Source: Bacteroidota bacterium
GTDB taxonomy: Bacteria; Bacteroidota; Bacteroidia; Chitinophagales; Chitinophagaceae
Direction of reading: 5' to 3'
DNA length: 11,093 nucleotides
NCBI GenBank assembly: GCA_023433755.1
Contig: JAEYUA010000168.1
Coordinates: forward strand, 1-11,093
Shown here: one piece after another, positions 5,041-11,093 of the stretch
How the letters are laid out: the number at the start of each line of letters is the position of its first letter
Position numbering within the stretch: position 1 is the stretch's first letter
Notes under the pieces: model-generated
Seen by the model: the letters and a program-made list of their open reading frames with translations, nothing else
Database searches by the model: none
What the model was told of the DNA's origin: nothing
Made by a program: the position numbers and the translations under genes

Positions 5041-5715
5041 ATGTGGTGGCAGAAACTTTCTCTCACGGAAAAACTGGTTTTGGTACTTGTATTGATTGTA
5101 CTTGCGGCGGGCCTCTACCTGTACTATACCGACATCCCGGCATTTGAAGATTTTGTAAAAGAAGATCATCTTGTTGAATGGCTTACGGTAATTGGATTAT
5201 TACTGGCTTCTATTGTAAGCTTCTACCGTTTTTTCAGTTTGTTCAAATACAAAAAAGCCTGGTTCCTGCTGGTCAACTTTATACTGGCTGTTCTTCTATT
5301 TGTTGCTGCAGGCGAAGAAATATCATGGGGACAAAGAATACTGGGAATTGAAAGTTCTGAGTACTTCAAACAAAACAATTTACAGGGAGAAACCAATCTA
5401 CACAACCTCGAGATTAATGGCGTTAAAATCAATAAGCTGGTATTCACTACCCTGCTTGGCGCCGCTCTTTTCATCTACCTCGTTATATTTCCCCTGATTT
5501 ATTCCAGGAACACAGCCTTCAAGAATTTTATTAACCGCAGCGGCATCTCCATTGCGCGATTATATCAAATCCTGGGTTTCCTAATAGTGATCCTGCTTAC
5601 CTCGCTCATCAGGCACGATAAAAACCCGGAACTACTGGAGTGTGGCGCTTCGTTGCTATTCTTCCTGGTAATATCCTCCCCTGTTAATAAAAAAATCTTT
5701 TCCCGGGGTCGGTAA
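5041..5715 (+). CDS. Six-helix membrane protein of unknown function, last gene of ars cluster
   Basis: A 224-residue integral membrane protein I cannot assign to a named family. Hydrophobic segments lie near residues 11-29, 45-64, 72-90, 132-153, 172-190 and 199-213. Between helices 3 and 4 is a strikingly polar, conserved-looking patch: GEEISWGQRILGI (91-103), then NNLQGETNLHNL (112-123), with E92, E93, Q98, R99, N113, E117, N119 and H121. A second polar cluster, RHDKNPELLE (191-200), lies between helices 5 and 6. Acidic and histidine residues at the bilayer edge could form a metal site or active site, but that is inference. The start lies nine bases after arsC, so it is probably co-transcribed. 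It is too short and too different to be the ten-helix Acr3 or ArsB pumps. It ends six bases before the convergent glycosyltransferase gene. Confidence 0.8.
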   Translation: MWWQKLSLTEKLVLVLVLIVLAAGLYLYYTDIPAFEDFVKEDHLVEWLTVIGLLLASIVSFYRFFSLFKYKKAWFLLVNFILAVLLFVAAGEEISWGQRILGIESSEYFKQNNLQGETNLHNLEINGVKINKLVFTTLLGAALFIYLVIFPLIYSRNTAFKNFINRSGISIARLYQILGFLIVILLTSLIRHDKNPELLECGASLLFFLVISSPVNKKIFSRGR

Positions 5716-5721
5716 CTGGTC

Positions 5722-7413
5722 TCATGGCTTTACAAGCCTGGCCAGCATCAACGTGTCCATGGAACGGTGTCTGGTTTTTGGATTAAGGAACTTCAGCGTG
5801 ATGGTGGTCACATTATGATCAATATGTTTTACAAGTGGATCAACCCCCATGCCCTGCTCACGGATCCAGGCCGCCTGGTGATTGGTCATTAGGTAATAAT
5901 AATTTTTATTGCGGTCATATTGCGCTATTGCTTCACCAGGACTCGTAATCTGGTGGTTGTGATTCATGTAGTAATCAAAACTGTGTGCATTGGTTTCCAT
6001 CAACACAATACTGTCGCGATGGGGTTTTACCGGCAGCTTTTCAAATTCTTTCACCAGTTGATTGCCACCCTGGTATTTCAGAAGTTGAGGAAAGAAATGA
6101 TAATTCAAAACAAAATTGAGAAGCAGTGACATGGCTGCACTGATGGTTAAAACTTTTATAGCACGCGAATTGAATTTTTTAAGGAATAAGAGATAGATAA
6201 AAATCAAAATAAAAAAAACAGCTATCGCATTAACAGGGAAAAAATAAAAATTGATAGCAGATACCAGAAGTAATGTAATGATCCCAAGAGTAACCTGTAA
6301 TGGATATATCCATTTCAAAGCGGATGGTGATTCAATAATACGGACCAAAAATCCGGCTGTGAACATGGCTGTTAGTGGCAGGAGCATGATCACATAATGC
6401 GGCATTTTGAAATTGGAAAAAGAAATAGAAAACAACAGGAAGGCAAAACCAGCCACCGCGAATGAAAAAGGTTGTTGCCATTTTTTATTGCGCTTCAGTT
6501 TTACAAACCAGGCAACTACCGCTGCATAAGCCAGTAAACTCCAGGGAAAGAAGGCCCATAAAAAAGTATGGTACAAAAAGAAGTATTCGCTGTTGCGTCC
6601 TTTTTTTCCCTGGTCAAAACCGGAAGATCTTTCAAACAACTGGTCCCATAATATGAAGTGAATACCCGAACGACCGCTTTTTTCACGGATGATCTTTTCC
6701 GGGTGCAGGTCAAACTGCACATAGTATGCATACAGTACAGGTGAGATCATCAGGAAAAACAATGGAACAAAAGCCCATGTCTTGAAAGAAGCCAATATCC
6801 TCCATTTGTTATGAAACAAGATGTAAAAAAACGCTGGTACAAACATCACCACGGGACCAATCCAACCCTTGGTTGCAAAAGCAATGGCAGCTCCAAGCGC
6901 GGCCAATACAATATTCAAAAACTTTTGATGGTCTATATAAACGATAAGGTGCCAGAGGCCAAAAATAATTCCCGCGGTCAACGGGGTTTCCATTCTTGCA
7001 TCATTAATAGAAAGTACAAAGGCCTGGGCGGTGGCCAAGATGACCGCGGCCAATGTAGCGGTTCTTCTCTCGGCCAGGTGTTTTGCCAGTTGATAGGTGC
7101 TGTAAATGGAAATGAGCGCGAAGATCAATGCAGGCAAACGATGCGCAAAAGTGTTGACACCAAAAATCTTAAAGCTTAACAACGATGACCAGAACAGGAA
7201 ATGTGGTTTGTCCAGGTAATCTTTTTGCCGGTCAACCAGGTTAATCCAGTTATCATGCTCATACATGTACAGGGCAATGTTGGCATGATGCGCCGCATCC
7301 TTATCCATTAATGGAAAAAACAAAGATCCCGCATATACAAACAGGCATAGAAAAGCAAAGAAAAACTGGAGCCCCCTACTAACCCCCTGACCAGTGATGG
7401 AATTTTTGAGCAT
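5722..7413 (-). CDS. GT39/ArnT-like membrane glycosyltransferase (GT-C fold)
   Basis: A 563-residue integral membrane protein of the dolichyl-phosphate-mannose mannosyltransferase / ArnT-like group, which moves a sugar from a polyprenyl-phosphate donor to protein, lipid A or another envelope acceptor on the periplasmic side. After the first helix, the loop FPLMDKDAAHHANIA (33-47) carries the acidic D37/D39 motif in the place of the family's D/E-x-x-YA catalytic site. DYLDKPHFLFW (66-76) matches the KP-containing segment of ArnT-type enzymes. Ten or more hydrophobic helices follow to about residue 435, then a soluble C-terminal domain. Donor and acceptor cannot be read from sequence. A TAnnTTTG-like box (7421-7428, minus strand) lies seven bases before the start without a matching -33 box, so co-transcription with the upstream TM2 gene, 62 bases away, is as likely. 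Confidence 0.85.
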   Translation of the reverse strand: MLKNSITGQGVSRGLQFFFAFLCLFVYAGSLFFPLMDKDAAHHANIALYMYEHDNWINLVDRQKDYLDKPHFLFWSSLLSFKIFGVNTFAHRLPALIFALISIYSTYQLAKHLAERRTATLAAVILATAQAFVLSINDARMETPLTAGIIFGLWHLIVYIDHQKFLNIVLAALGAAIAFATKGWIGPVVMFVPAFFYILFHNKWRILASFKTWAFVPLFFLMISPVLYAYYVQFDLHPEKIIREKSGRSGIHFILWDQLFERSSGFDQGKKGRNSEYFFLYHTFLWAFFPWSLLAYAAVVAWFVKLKRNKKWQQPFSFAVAGFAFLLFSISFSNFKMPHYVIMLLPLTAMFTAGFLVRIIESPSALKWIYPLQVTLGIITLLLVSAINFYFFPVNAIAVFFILIFIYLLFLKKFNSRAIKVLTISAAMSLLLNFVLNYHFFPQLLKYQGGNQLVKEFEKLPVKPHRDSIVLMETNAHSFDYYMNHNHQITSPGEAIAQYDRNKNYYYLMTNHQAAWIREQGMGVDPLVKHIDHNVTTITLKFLNPKTRHRSMDTLMLARLVKP

Positions 7414-7475
7414 GAAGGATCAAAACTAAACAAACCTCGGTGCAGTCTGCCTTTTATTGGTAAAAATTCAGCAGG

Positions 7476-7847
7476 TCAAAATCCGCGACCCTTCATCATT
7501 TTCATCATGCCTGCACATTCAATCGCCTGTTTGCGGTTAAAATCATTGGTCATAGACTTAATATTGATGATATCGATAATGGTTCCGATTCCGCAAAAAC
7601 CAACGGTAAGCAGGTAAAGAATTCCCATCACTACTTCACCAATCACAAAACGCTGGATGCCGGCCACACCAAAAAAACCAATGATGGTAAAAATGAGCAT
7701 GGTCTGCTGCTCTTTTCTTTTTCCCTGGTAGAACATGATGAACTGTTGCTGTTCCTGTTCATTCATTTCTTTCATTAGTTCGGAGAGCACCATCATTTCT
7801 TCCGGCTGTAATCCGGGTAGCATGGTGAATAGCTGTTGCTGGTTCAT
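7476..7847 (-). CDS. TM2-domain membrane protein
   Basis: A 123-residue protein with a soluble, Gln/Glu/Met-rich N-terminal half (1-48) and a TM2 domain at about 50-97. The domain has two helices joined by a short turn: IFTIIGFFGVAGIQRFVIGE, then VVMGILYLLTVGFCGIGTIIDII. The family's G-x-x-x-x-x-RF-x-x-G and G-x-G-x-x-x-D-I positions are present. The tail is basic and Met-rich. TM2 proteins have no single agreed biochemical role; none is claimed here. The ATG overlaps the stop of the upstream DUF2752-like gene as ATGA (7844-7847), so the two are translationally coupled and probably act together. Confidence 0.9.
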   Translation of the reverse strand: MNQQQLFTMLPGLQPEEMMVLSELMKEMNEQEQQQFIMFYQGKRKEQQTMLIFTIIGFFGVAGIQRFVIGEVVMGILYLLTVGFCGIGTIIDIINIKSMTNDFNRKQAIECAGMMKMMKGRGF

Positions 7848-8128
7848 GATTGCAGTAAGTTTTTAGGTGGCAGTAATGGTTTGATGATCATTAGCATCAA
7901 TGCAACAGCCGCGGGAATTCCCAGGATATGTTCCCTCATGCTTGCCTCAAATTCAAGATGCAGCGCATGATGGATGGCATGCCCTATTCCGCAACCCAAA
8001 CAGGAATTAATGCCTGCCAGCCTGAAAATGCAGAATGAAAAATCCCCGGGAGAAGATTCCATGAAAAACAGGCAGGCCAGTGCAATGGTCCAAATAATGG
8101 AAGGCAGGTATTGTTTGATGGTAGCCAA
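7844..8128 (-). CDS. DUF2752-like small membrane protein with Cys/His motif
   Basis: A 94-residue protein with hydrophobic segments near 10-23 and 70-85. Between them lies the motif FCIFRLAGINSCLGCGIGHAIHHAL: C33, C43, C46, H50, H53, H54 and H57. This matches the DUF2752 layout of a cysteine-rich turn followed by a G-x-G-H helix, a family without established function. The Cys/His spacing could bind a metal or haem, which is inference. No ATG lies in frame near the N-terminus; TTG at 8128 is the likely start and gives a short basic lead into helix one. A weak TATATTGC box lies just upstream on the minus strand, but its -33 partner is poor, so the promoter is uncertain. The gene overlaps the TM2 gene by four bases. 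Confidence 0.78.
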   Translation of the reverse strand: MATIKQYLPSIIWTIALACLFFMESSPGDFSFCIFRLAGINSCLGCGIGHAIHHALHLEFEASMREHILGIPAAVALMLMIIKPLLPPKNLLQS

Positions 8129-8170
8129 TGGTCTGTTGCAATATACGATCTTTGGTAGAGCATATTTAAA

Positions 8171-8267
8171 TCGTGAGGCGTGAATCGTGAGACGTGAATT
8201 AGTTTGCCTTCATATCAAATTACGGATGAACAGGCTGTCTCTCACGATTCACGTTTGACGATTCACG
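8171..8267. repeat. Inverted and direct repeats of a CGTGAATCGT word
   Basis: CGTGAATCGTGAGA (8179-8192) is exactly inverted at 8240-8253, with about 47 bases between. The word ACGATTCACG recurs directly at 8244-8253 and 8258-8267, and GTGAGG/GTGAAT variants extend the left side from 8171. The repeats fill most of the 141-base spacer between nadA and the DUF2752-like gene. They could fold into an RNA hairpin between the two minus-strand genes. No open frame or transposase is associated. Confidence 0.7.
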
Positions 8268-8269
8268 GG

Positions 8270-9277
8270 CTAAAGCCCCAACTGTGCACTGATCTCCAGC
8301 ATCCGGTCCAGGGATTTTTTAGCCTGGATCCTTAGTGCCTCATCCATCAGTATTTCCGGTTGTTCGTATTCCATACACAAATAAACCTTTTCGAGGGTGT
8401 TCCGTTTCATGTGTGGACAGTCATTACAGGCACAGGCATTATCCGGGGGTGCTGGGATGAAGGTCTTACCTGGTGACTGCTTCACCATCTGGTGCAGTAT
8501 GCCGGCTTCCGTGGCTACGATGAACTCTGTATGAGGTGTGTTGCGGGTATAGGCAAGGAGCTGGGTGGTGGAACCGATAAAATCAGCAATCCTTAAAACG
8601 GGTTCCTCACATTCGGGATGGGCGATCAGTTTGGCATTGGGATGCCGCACCTTGAGCTTCGTGATCTTTTCAAGACTAAAAATTTCGTGCACCATGCAGG
8701 CGCCGTTCCAGAGCAGCATGTTTCTACCCGTGACCTTGTTAACCCAGGCCCCGAGATTTTTATCGGGCGCGAAGATGATCTTCTGGTCGGCAGGCAGGCT
8801 ATCCACGATAGCCTTGGCATTGGAACTGGTGCAGATGATATCGCTAAGTGCTTTGATACCCGCACTGCAGTTGATATAGGAGATTACGATATGGTCCGGG
8901 TGATCTTCCCTGAACTTTTTAAAAAGCGGGGGCGGACAGGATTCACTCAAGGAGCAGCCAGCCTTCATATCCGGTATCACCACCTTTTTAGACGGATTCA
9001 GGATCTTTGCTCCTTCAGCCATGAAATGCACCCCGGCGAATACGATCATGTCAGCATTGGTCTTTGCCGCCTGCTGTGCGAGACCTAAGGAGTCGCCGAT
9101 ATAGTCAGCAATATCCTGGATGTCGGGTTCCTGGTAAAGATGCGCGAGGATGATGGCATTCTTTTCTTTCTTGAGTCTTTCGATCTCCGCGAAGAGGTCC
9201 ATGGAAGGATCGAGATCCATGTCAAGAAAACCTTTTTCATCCAGCTCATTTTGCGCTATCAACATTTCCTTATCCAT
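8270..9277 (-). CDS. nadA: Quinolinate synthase
   Basis: NadA condenses iminoaspartate with dihydroxyacetone phosphate to make quinolinate, the second step of de novo NAD synthesis, using an oxygen-sensitive [4Fe-4S] cluster. The 335-residue length is normal. ILAHLYQEPDIQDIADYIGDS (43-63) is the first substrate-binding region. Cluster ligands should be C108 (KAGCSL), C194 (NGACMVHE) and C287 in the CACNDCPHM motif (282-290). AHPECEEPV (219-227) and ATEAGILH (255-262) are further family blocks. The ATG at 9277 is preceded by very AT-rich DNA; no TAnnTTTG promoter is visible on that strand. A small GGGCT/AGCCC hairpin overlaps the stop codon. nadB and nadC are not in the window, so any NAD operon is split here. 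Confidence 0.96.
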   Translation of the reverse strand: MDKEMLIAQNELDEKGFLDMDLDPSMDLFAEIERLKKEKNAIILAHLYQEPDIQDIADYIGDSLGLAQQAAKTNADMIVFAGVHFMAEGAKILNPSKKVVIPDMKAGCSLSESCPPPLFKKFREDHPDHIVISYINCSAGIKALSDIICTSSNAKAIVDSLPADQKIIFAPDKNLGAWVNKVTGRNMLLWNGACMVHEIFSLEKITKLKVRHPNAKLIAHPECEEPVLRIADFIGSTTQLLAYTRNTPHTEFIVATEAGILHQMVKQSPGKTFIPAPPDNACACNDCPHMKRNTLEKVYLCMEYEQPEILMDEALRIQAKKSLDRMLEISAQLGL

Positions 9278-9844
9278 ATAATAATATATAGTATTCTATT
9301 TTATTTATAATTACCTATTACTATTAGGGCTGTGGATTCGGGGAAAAACCACAATGCCCAAAATTTGGTAAATCGAAATCCCCTTGTTATTCACAGCTTA
9401 TTACCGTACCCGGAGCAACAAAGGTATTACAGCAGCCTAACTTCCGGCGCATATTCACAATCATGTGGATTGAAGCGGTCTGAATAAATAAAACCCTTTT
9501 TGAGATTTTTGTTCTGTGGATTGATGGAGGGATATCCGTGAGCAATTGCAGCATTTCGGATTCACCAGATAAAAAAATCGTTTTTCCATCCAAGTCTTAA
9601 CGTTCCATCCAACGTTTCACGAAGTTTATTCACAGAAATAATGGATAATCCACAGCCCACCAGGGAAACCCCAAGAATAAAAAGGCCAGCAAAATGCTTA
9701 CCTGGTTTTTTAAATAATTGCAGGCCGGCACAGTCCGGCAAAAACCCTGAATTTTGGGGCATTCCAGCGGTTTTCCACATTTTGTGCATAGAAGGATTTA
9801 CCCTATTTTCGCCATCCGTTTTTTAAAAGAGAACACCACCAGTT
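9278..9844. other. Candidate replication origin (DnaA-box cluster plus AT-rich block)
   Basis: This 567-base spacer between divergent nadA and ppiD holds no credible gene. Bases 9278-9326 are about 90% A+T, a possible unwinding element. Downstream are nine 9-mers resembling the DnaA box TTATNCACA: 9331-9339(-), 9387-9395(+), 9451-9459(+), 9464-9472(-), 9515-9523(-), 9626-9634(+), 9646-9654(+), 9771-9779(+) and 9784-9792(-). Those at 9387, 9626 and 9771 fit TTWTNCACA fully; three others have one mismatch to TTATNCACA; three (9331, 9464, 9515) are 7/9 matches to TTATCCACA. Divergent transcription away from the region fits an origin. dnaA is not in view, and the plus-strand genes at 403-5715 would face the fork, so this remains a candidate. 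Confidence 0.5.
9782..9812 (+). promoter_or_regulatory. Probable Bacteroidota-type promoter for the PpiD-like gene
   Basis: TTTG (9782-9785) and TATTTTCG (9805-9812) are 19 bases apart, the standard spacing for TTTG / TAnnTTTG; the -7 box has one mismatch. The ATG at 9845 lies 32 bases beyond. The -33 box overlaps a DnaA-box-like 9-mer at 9784-9792. Confidence 0.6.
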
Positions 9845-11093
9845 ATGTCTATAATCCAGGATATCAGAGACAAGTACGCCAAGATCGCTGTTATTGCCAT
9901 AGCCCTTGCCTTGTTAGGTTTTATTATGATGGATGCATTTTCAGGCCGGGGAGGTTTTGGAAACGATGGTCCAAGTGCCTATATAGGAAAAGTAAATGGC
10001 GAATCAATCGACAGGATCCAGTTTACCAATGAACTTTCCGAAAGAGAAGCTTATTATAAGAGCCAGGGCTACCAGATCAACGAGGATAACCGTTTCCAGG
10101 TACTCAATGAACTGTGGGACCAGAAAGTGACTGAAAAACTTTTGAACGAAGAATATGAAAAGCTCGGACTGACAGTGACCGAGAAAGAACTGAGAGATGT
10201 ATTATATGGTGCGAACCCACCTCAGAATATTGCCCAGGCATTTACCGATCCCAATACCGGTAAGTTTGACGCGGTTGCTGCCCAGCAAAGGATCAACCAG
10301 ATGCTGAAAAGCAACGATCCAAGGGAGAAACAGGGCATTACAGCCGAAATTGAAATGGCCAAACAGCAAAGGCTGGCAGGTAAATACATGGCCATGTTCA
10401 CCAATTCCAATTATTATCCCAACTGGTTCCTCGAAAAAAGGAATGTGGACAATAGTCTGATGGCCAGGGCCAGTTTCGTGATGATTCCTTATTCTTATGT
10501 TTCTGACAGCACCGTTAAGGTGAGCGATGATGAGATCCGCGCTTACATGAAAAAGAATAAGGAAAGGTATGAACAGCCTGAGGAAACCCGTTCTATCAGT
10601 TATGTAATGTTCAGTGCTGCACCTACCAGCGCGGATAGCCTTGCAGCCCGCGACCAGGTGGCAGCGCTTGAATCACAATTTGCCAATGCAACAGATATCA
10701 AAGCTTTCATTGGCAAAGAAAGCAGCACACCATATTATGATGCTTATGTAGGAAAGACCGCCATGCAGGTTCCGGTGAAGGATTCACTTACCGGTCTTCC
10801 AAAGAATGCCATCTATGGTCCTTACCTTGATGGCGGCAGTTATGTAATGGCAAAAATGATTGATACACGCATGCTGCCTGATTCCGTAAAATGCCGTCAC
10901 ATCCTACTGGGTACTACTGATCCGCAAACCGGGCAGCCCATTGCTTCCGACAGTGTAGTGAAAGCAAGGATCGATAGCATTGCCACGGCCATCCGCAATG
11001 GCGCCAATTTTGACACGCTGGAAACAAGGTATACCATTGACCAGACGGCGCACCAGTCAAAAGGTGTGATGACCTTCTCTTCCACCCAGATCC
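9845..11093 (+). CDS. PpiD-like membrane-anchored peptidyl-prolyl isomerase, N-terminal part (3' end outside window)
   Basis: The frame from ATG 9845 stays open to the window edge, 416 residues. A short cytoplasmic start, MSIIQDIRDKYAK, leads to one membrane helix (about 14-30, IAVIAIALALLGFIMMD), placing the rest in the periplasm. IGKVNGESIDRIQFTNELSERE is the SurA/PpiD-type N-terminal chaperone segment, continued by FQVLNELWDQKVTEKLLNEEYEKLGLTVTEKEL. From about residue 350, VKCRHILLGT starts a parvulin (PpiC) domain, and FDTLETRYTIDQTAHQSKGVMTFSS continues it to the edge. Such proteins help fold and deliver outer-membrane and secreted proteins. The layout of one helix, a chaperone region and an internal parvulin domain is that of PpiD rather than soluble SurA. 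Whether the parvulin active site is intact cannot be judged, because it is cut off. Confidence 0.9.
   Translation, partial: MSIIQDIRDKYAKIAVIAIALALLGFIMMDAFSGRGGFGNDGPSAYIGKVNGESIDRIQFTNELSEREAYYKSQGYQINEDNRFQVLNELWDQKVTEKLLNEEYEKLGLTVTEKELRDVLYGANPPQNIAQAFTDPNTGKFDAVAAQQRINQMLKSNDPREKQGITAEIEMAKQQRLAGKYMAMFTNSNYYPNWFLEKRNVDNSLMARASFVMIPYSYVSDSTVKVSDDEIRAYMKKNKERYEQPEETRSISYVMFSAAPTSADSLAARDQVAALESQFANATDIKAFIGKESSTPYYDAYVGKTAMQVPVKDSLTGLPKNAIYGPYLDGGSYVMAKMIDTRMLPDSVKCRHILLGTTDPQTGQPIASDSVVKARIDSIATAIRNGANFDTLETRYTIDQTAHQSKGVMTFSSTQI

Noticed and set aside
5041..5715. Membrane protein as an arsenite efflux pump (Acr3/ArsB) or a CAAX protease
   Set aside because: It has about six helices rather than ten or more and lacks the pump motifs; the EE motif is not followed by R at the CAAX-protease spacing.
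7421..7428. TAGTTTTG on the minus strand before the glycosyltransferase gene
   Set aside because: It matches TAnnTTTG but has no -33 partner and would give an essentially leaderless mRNA.
9724..9739. GCCGG/CCGGC hairpin in the nadA-ppiD spacer as a terminator
   Set aside because: The stem is only five base pairs, no gene ends nearby on either strand, and no T tract follows in a useful direction.
9562..9789. 75-codon minus-strand frame in the nadA-ppiD spacer
   Set aside because: No recognisable motif, and it spans several DnaA-box-like sites and the ppiD promoter region, so chance is more likely.

Overview
The window reads as chromosomal DNA of a Bacteroidota bacterium, most likely Chitinophagaceae or a close relative. 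Moderate GC, promoters of the TTTG / TAnnTTTG type, little Shine-Dalgarno signal and the family resemblance of nearly every protein point that way. The taxonomic call is inference; no rRNA gene is present. No tRNA, CRISPR array, transposase or phage gene was seen.

Layout. Positions 1-1501 (+) hold the 3' end of a mannose-1-phosphate guanylyltransferase gene, a DEDDy 3'-5' exonuclease and an overlapping Rid-family gene whose product lacks the usual catalytic arginine. A spacer with an imperfect inverted repeat follows, then a YbdL-like methionine aminotransferase with a GTG start (1646-2794). Positions 2817-5715 (+) form an arsenic cluster: a promoter overlapped by a palindromic operator, arsR, arsM, an overlooked 24-residue cysteine-rich microprotein ORF, a terminator-like hairpin, arsN2, arsC (thioredoxin-type) and a six-helix membrane protein of unknown function. 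Converging on it from the right (-) are a GT39/ArnT-like glycosyltransferase, a TM2-domain protein, a DUF2752-like protein and nadA. A 567-base gene-free stretch (9278-9844) separates nadA from a divergent PpiD-like peptidyl-prolyl isomerase gene that runs off the right edge.

How it works together. ArsR should repress its own transcript until trivalent arsenic binds its cysteines. ArsC reduces arsenate to arsenite and ArsM methylates it. ArsN2 is an arsenic-associated acetyltransferase whose substrate is not settled. No ArsB or Acr3 efflux pump is seen, so methylation looks like the main local route. The cysteine-pair motif recurs at both ends of ArsM, at the ArsR C-terminus and in the free microprotein, suggesting a shared thiol arsenic-binding module.

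The two signals most worth following are the microprotein ORF (4087-4161) and the nadA-ppiD spacer. The spacer combines a roughly 90% AT block with about nine DnaA-box-like 9-mers and is a candidate replication origin.
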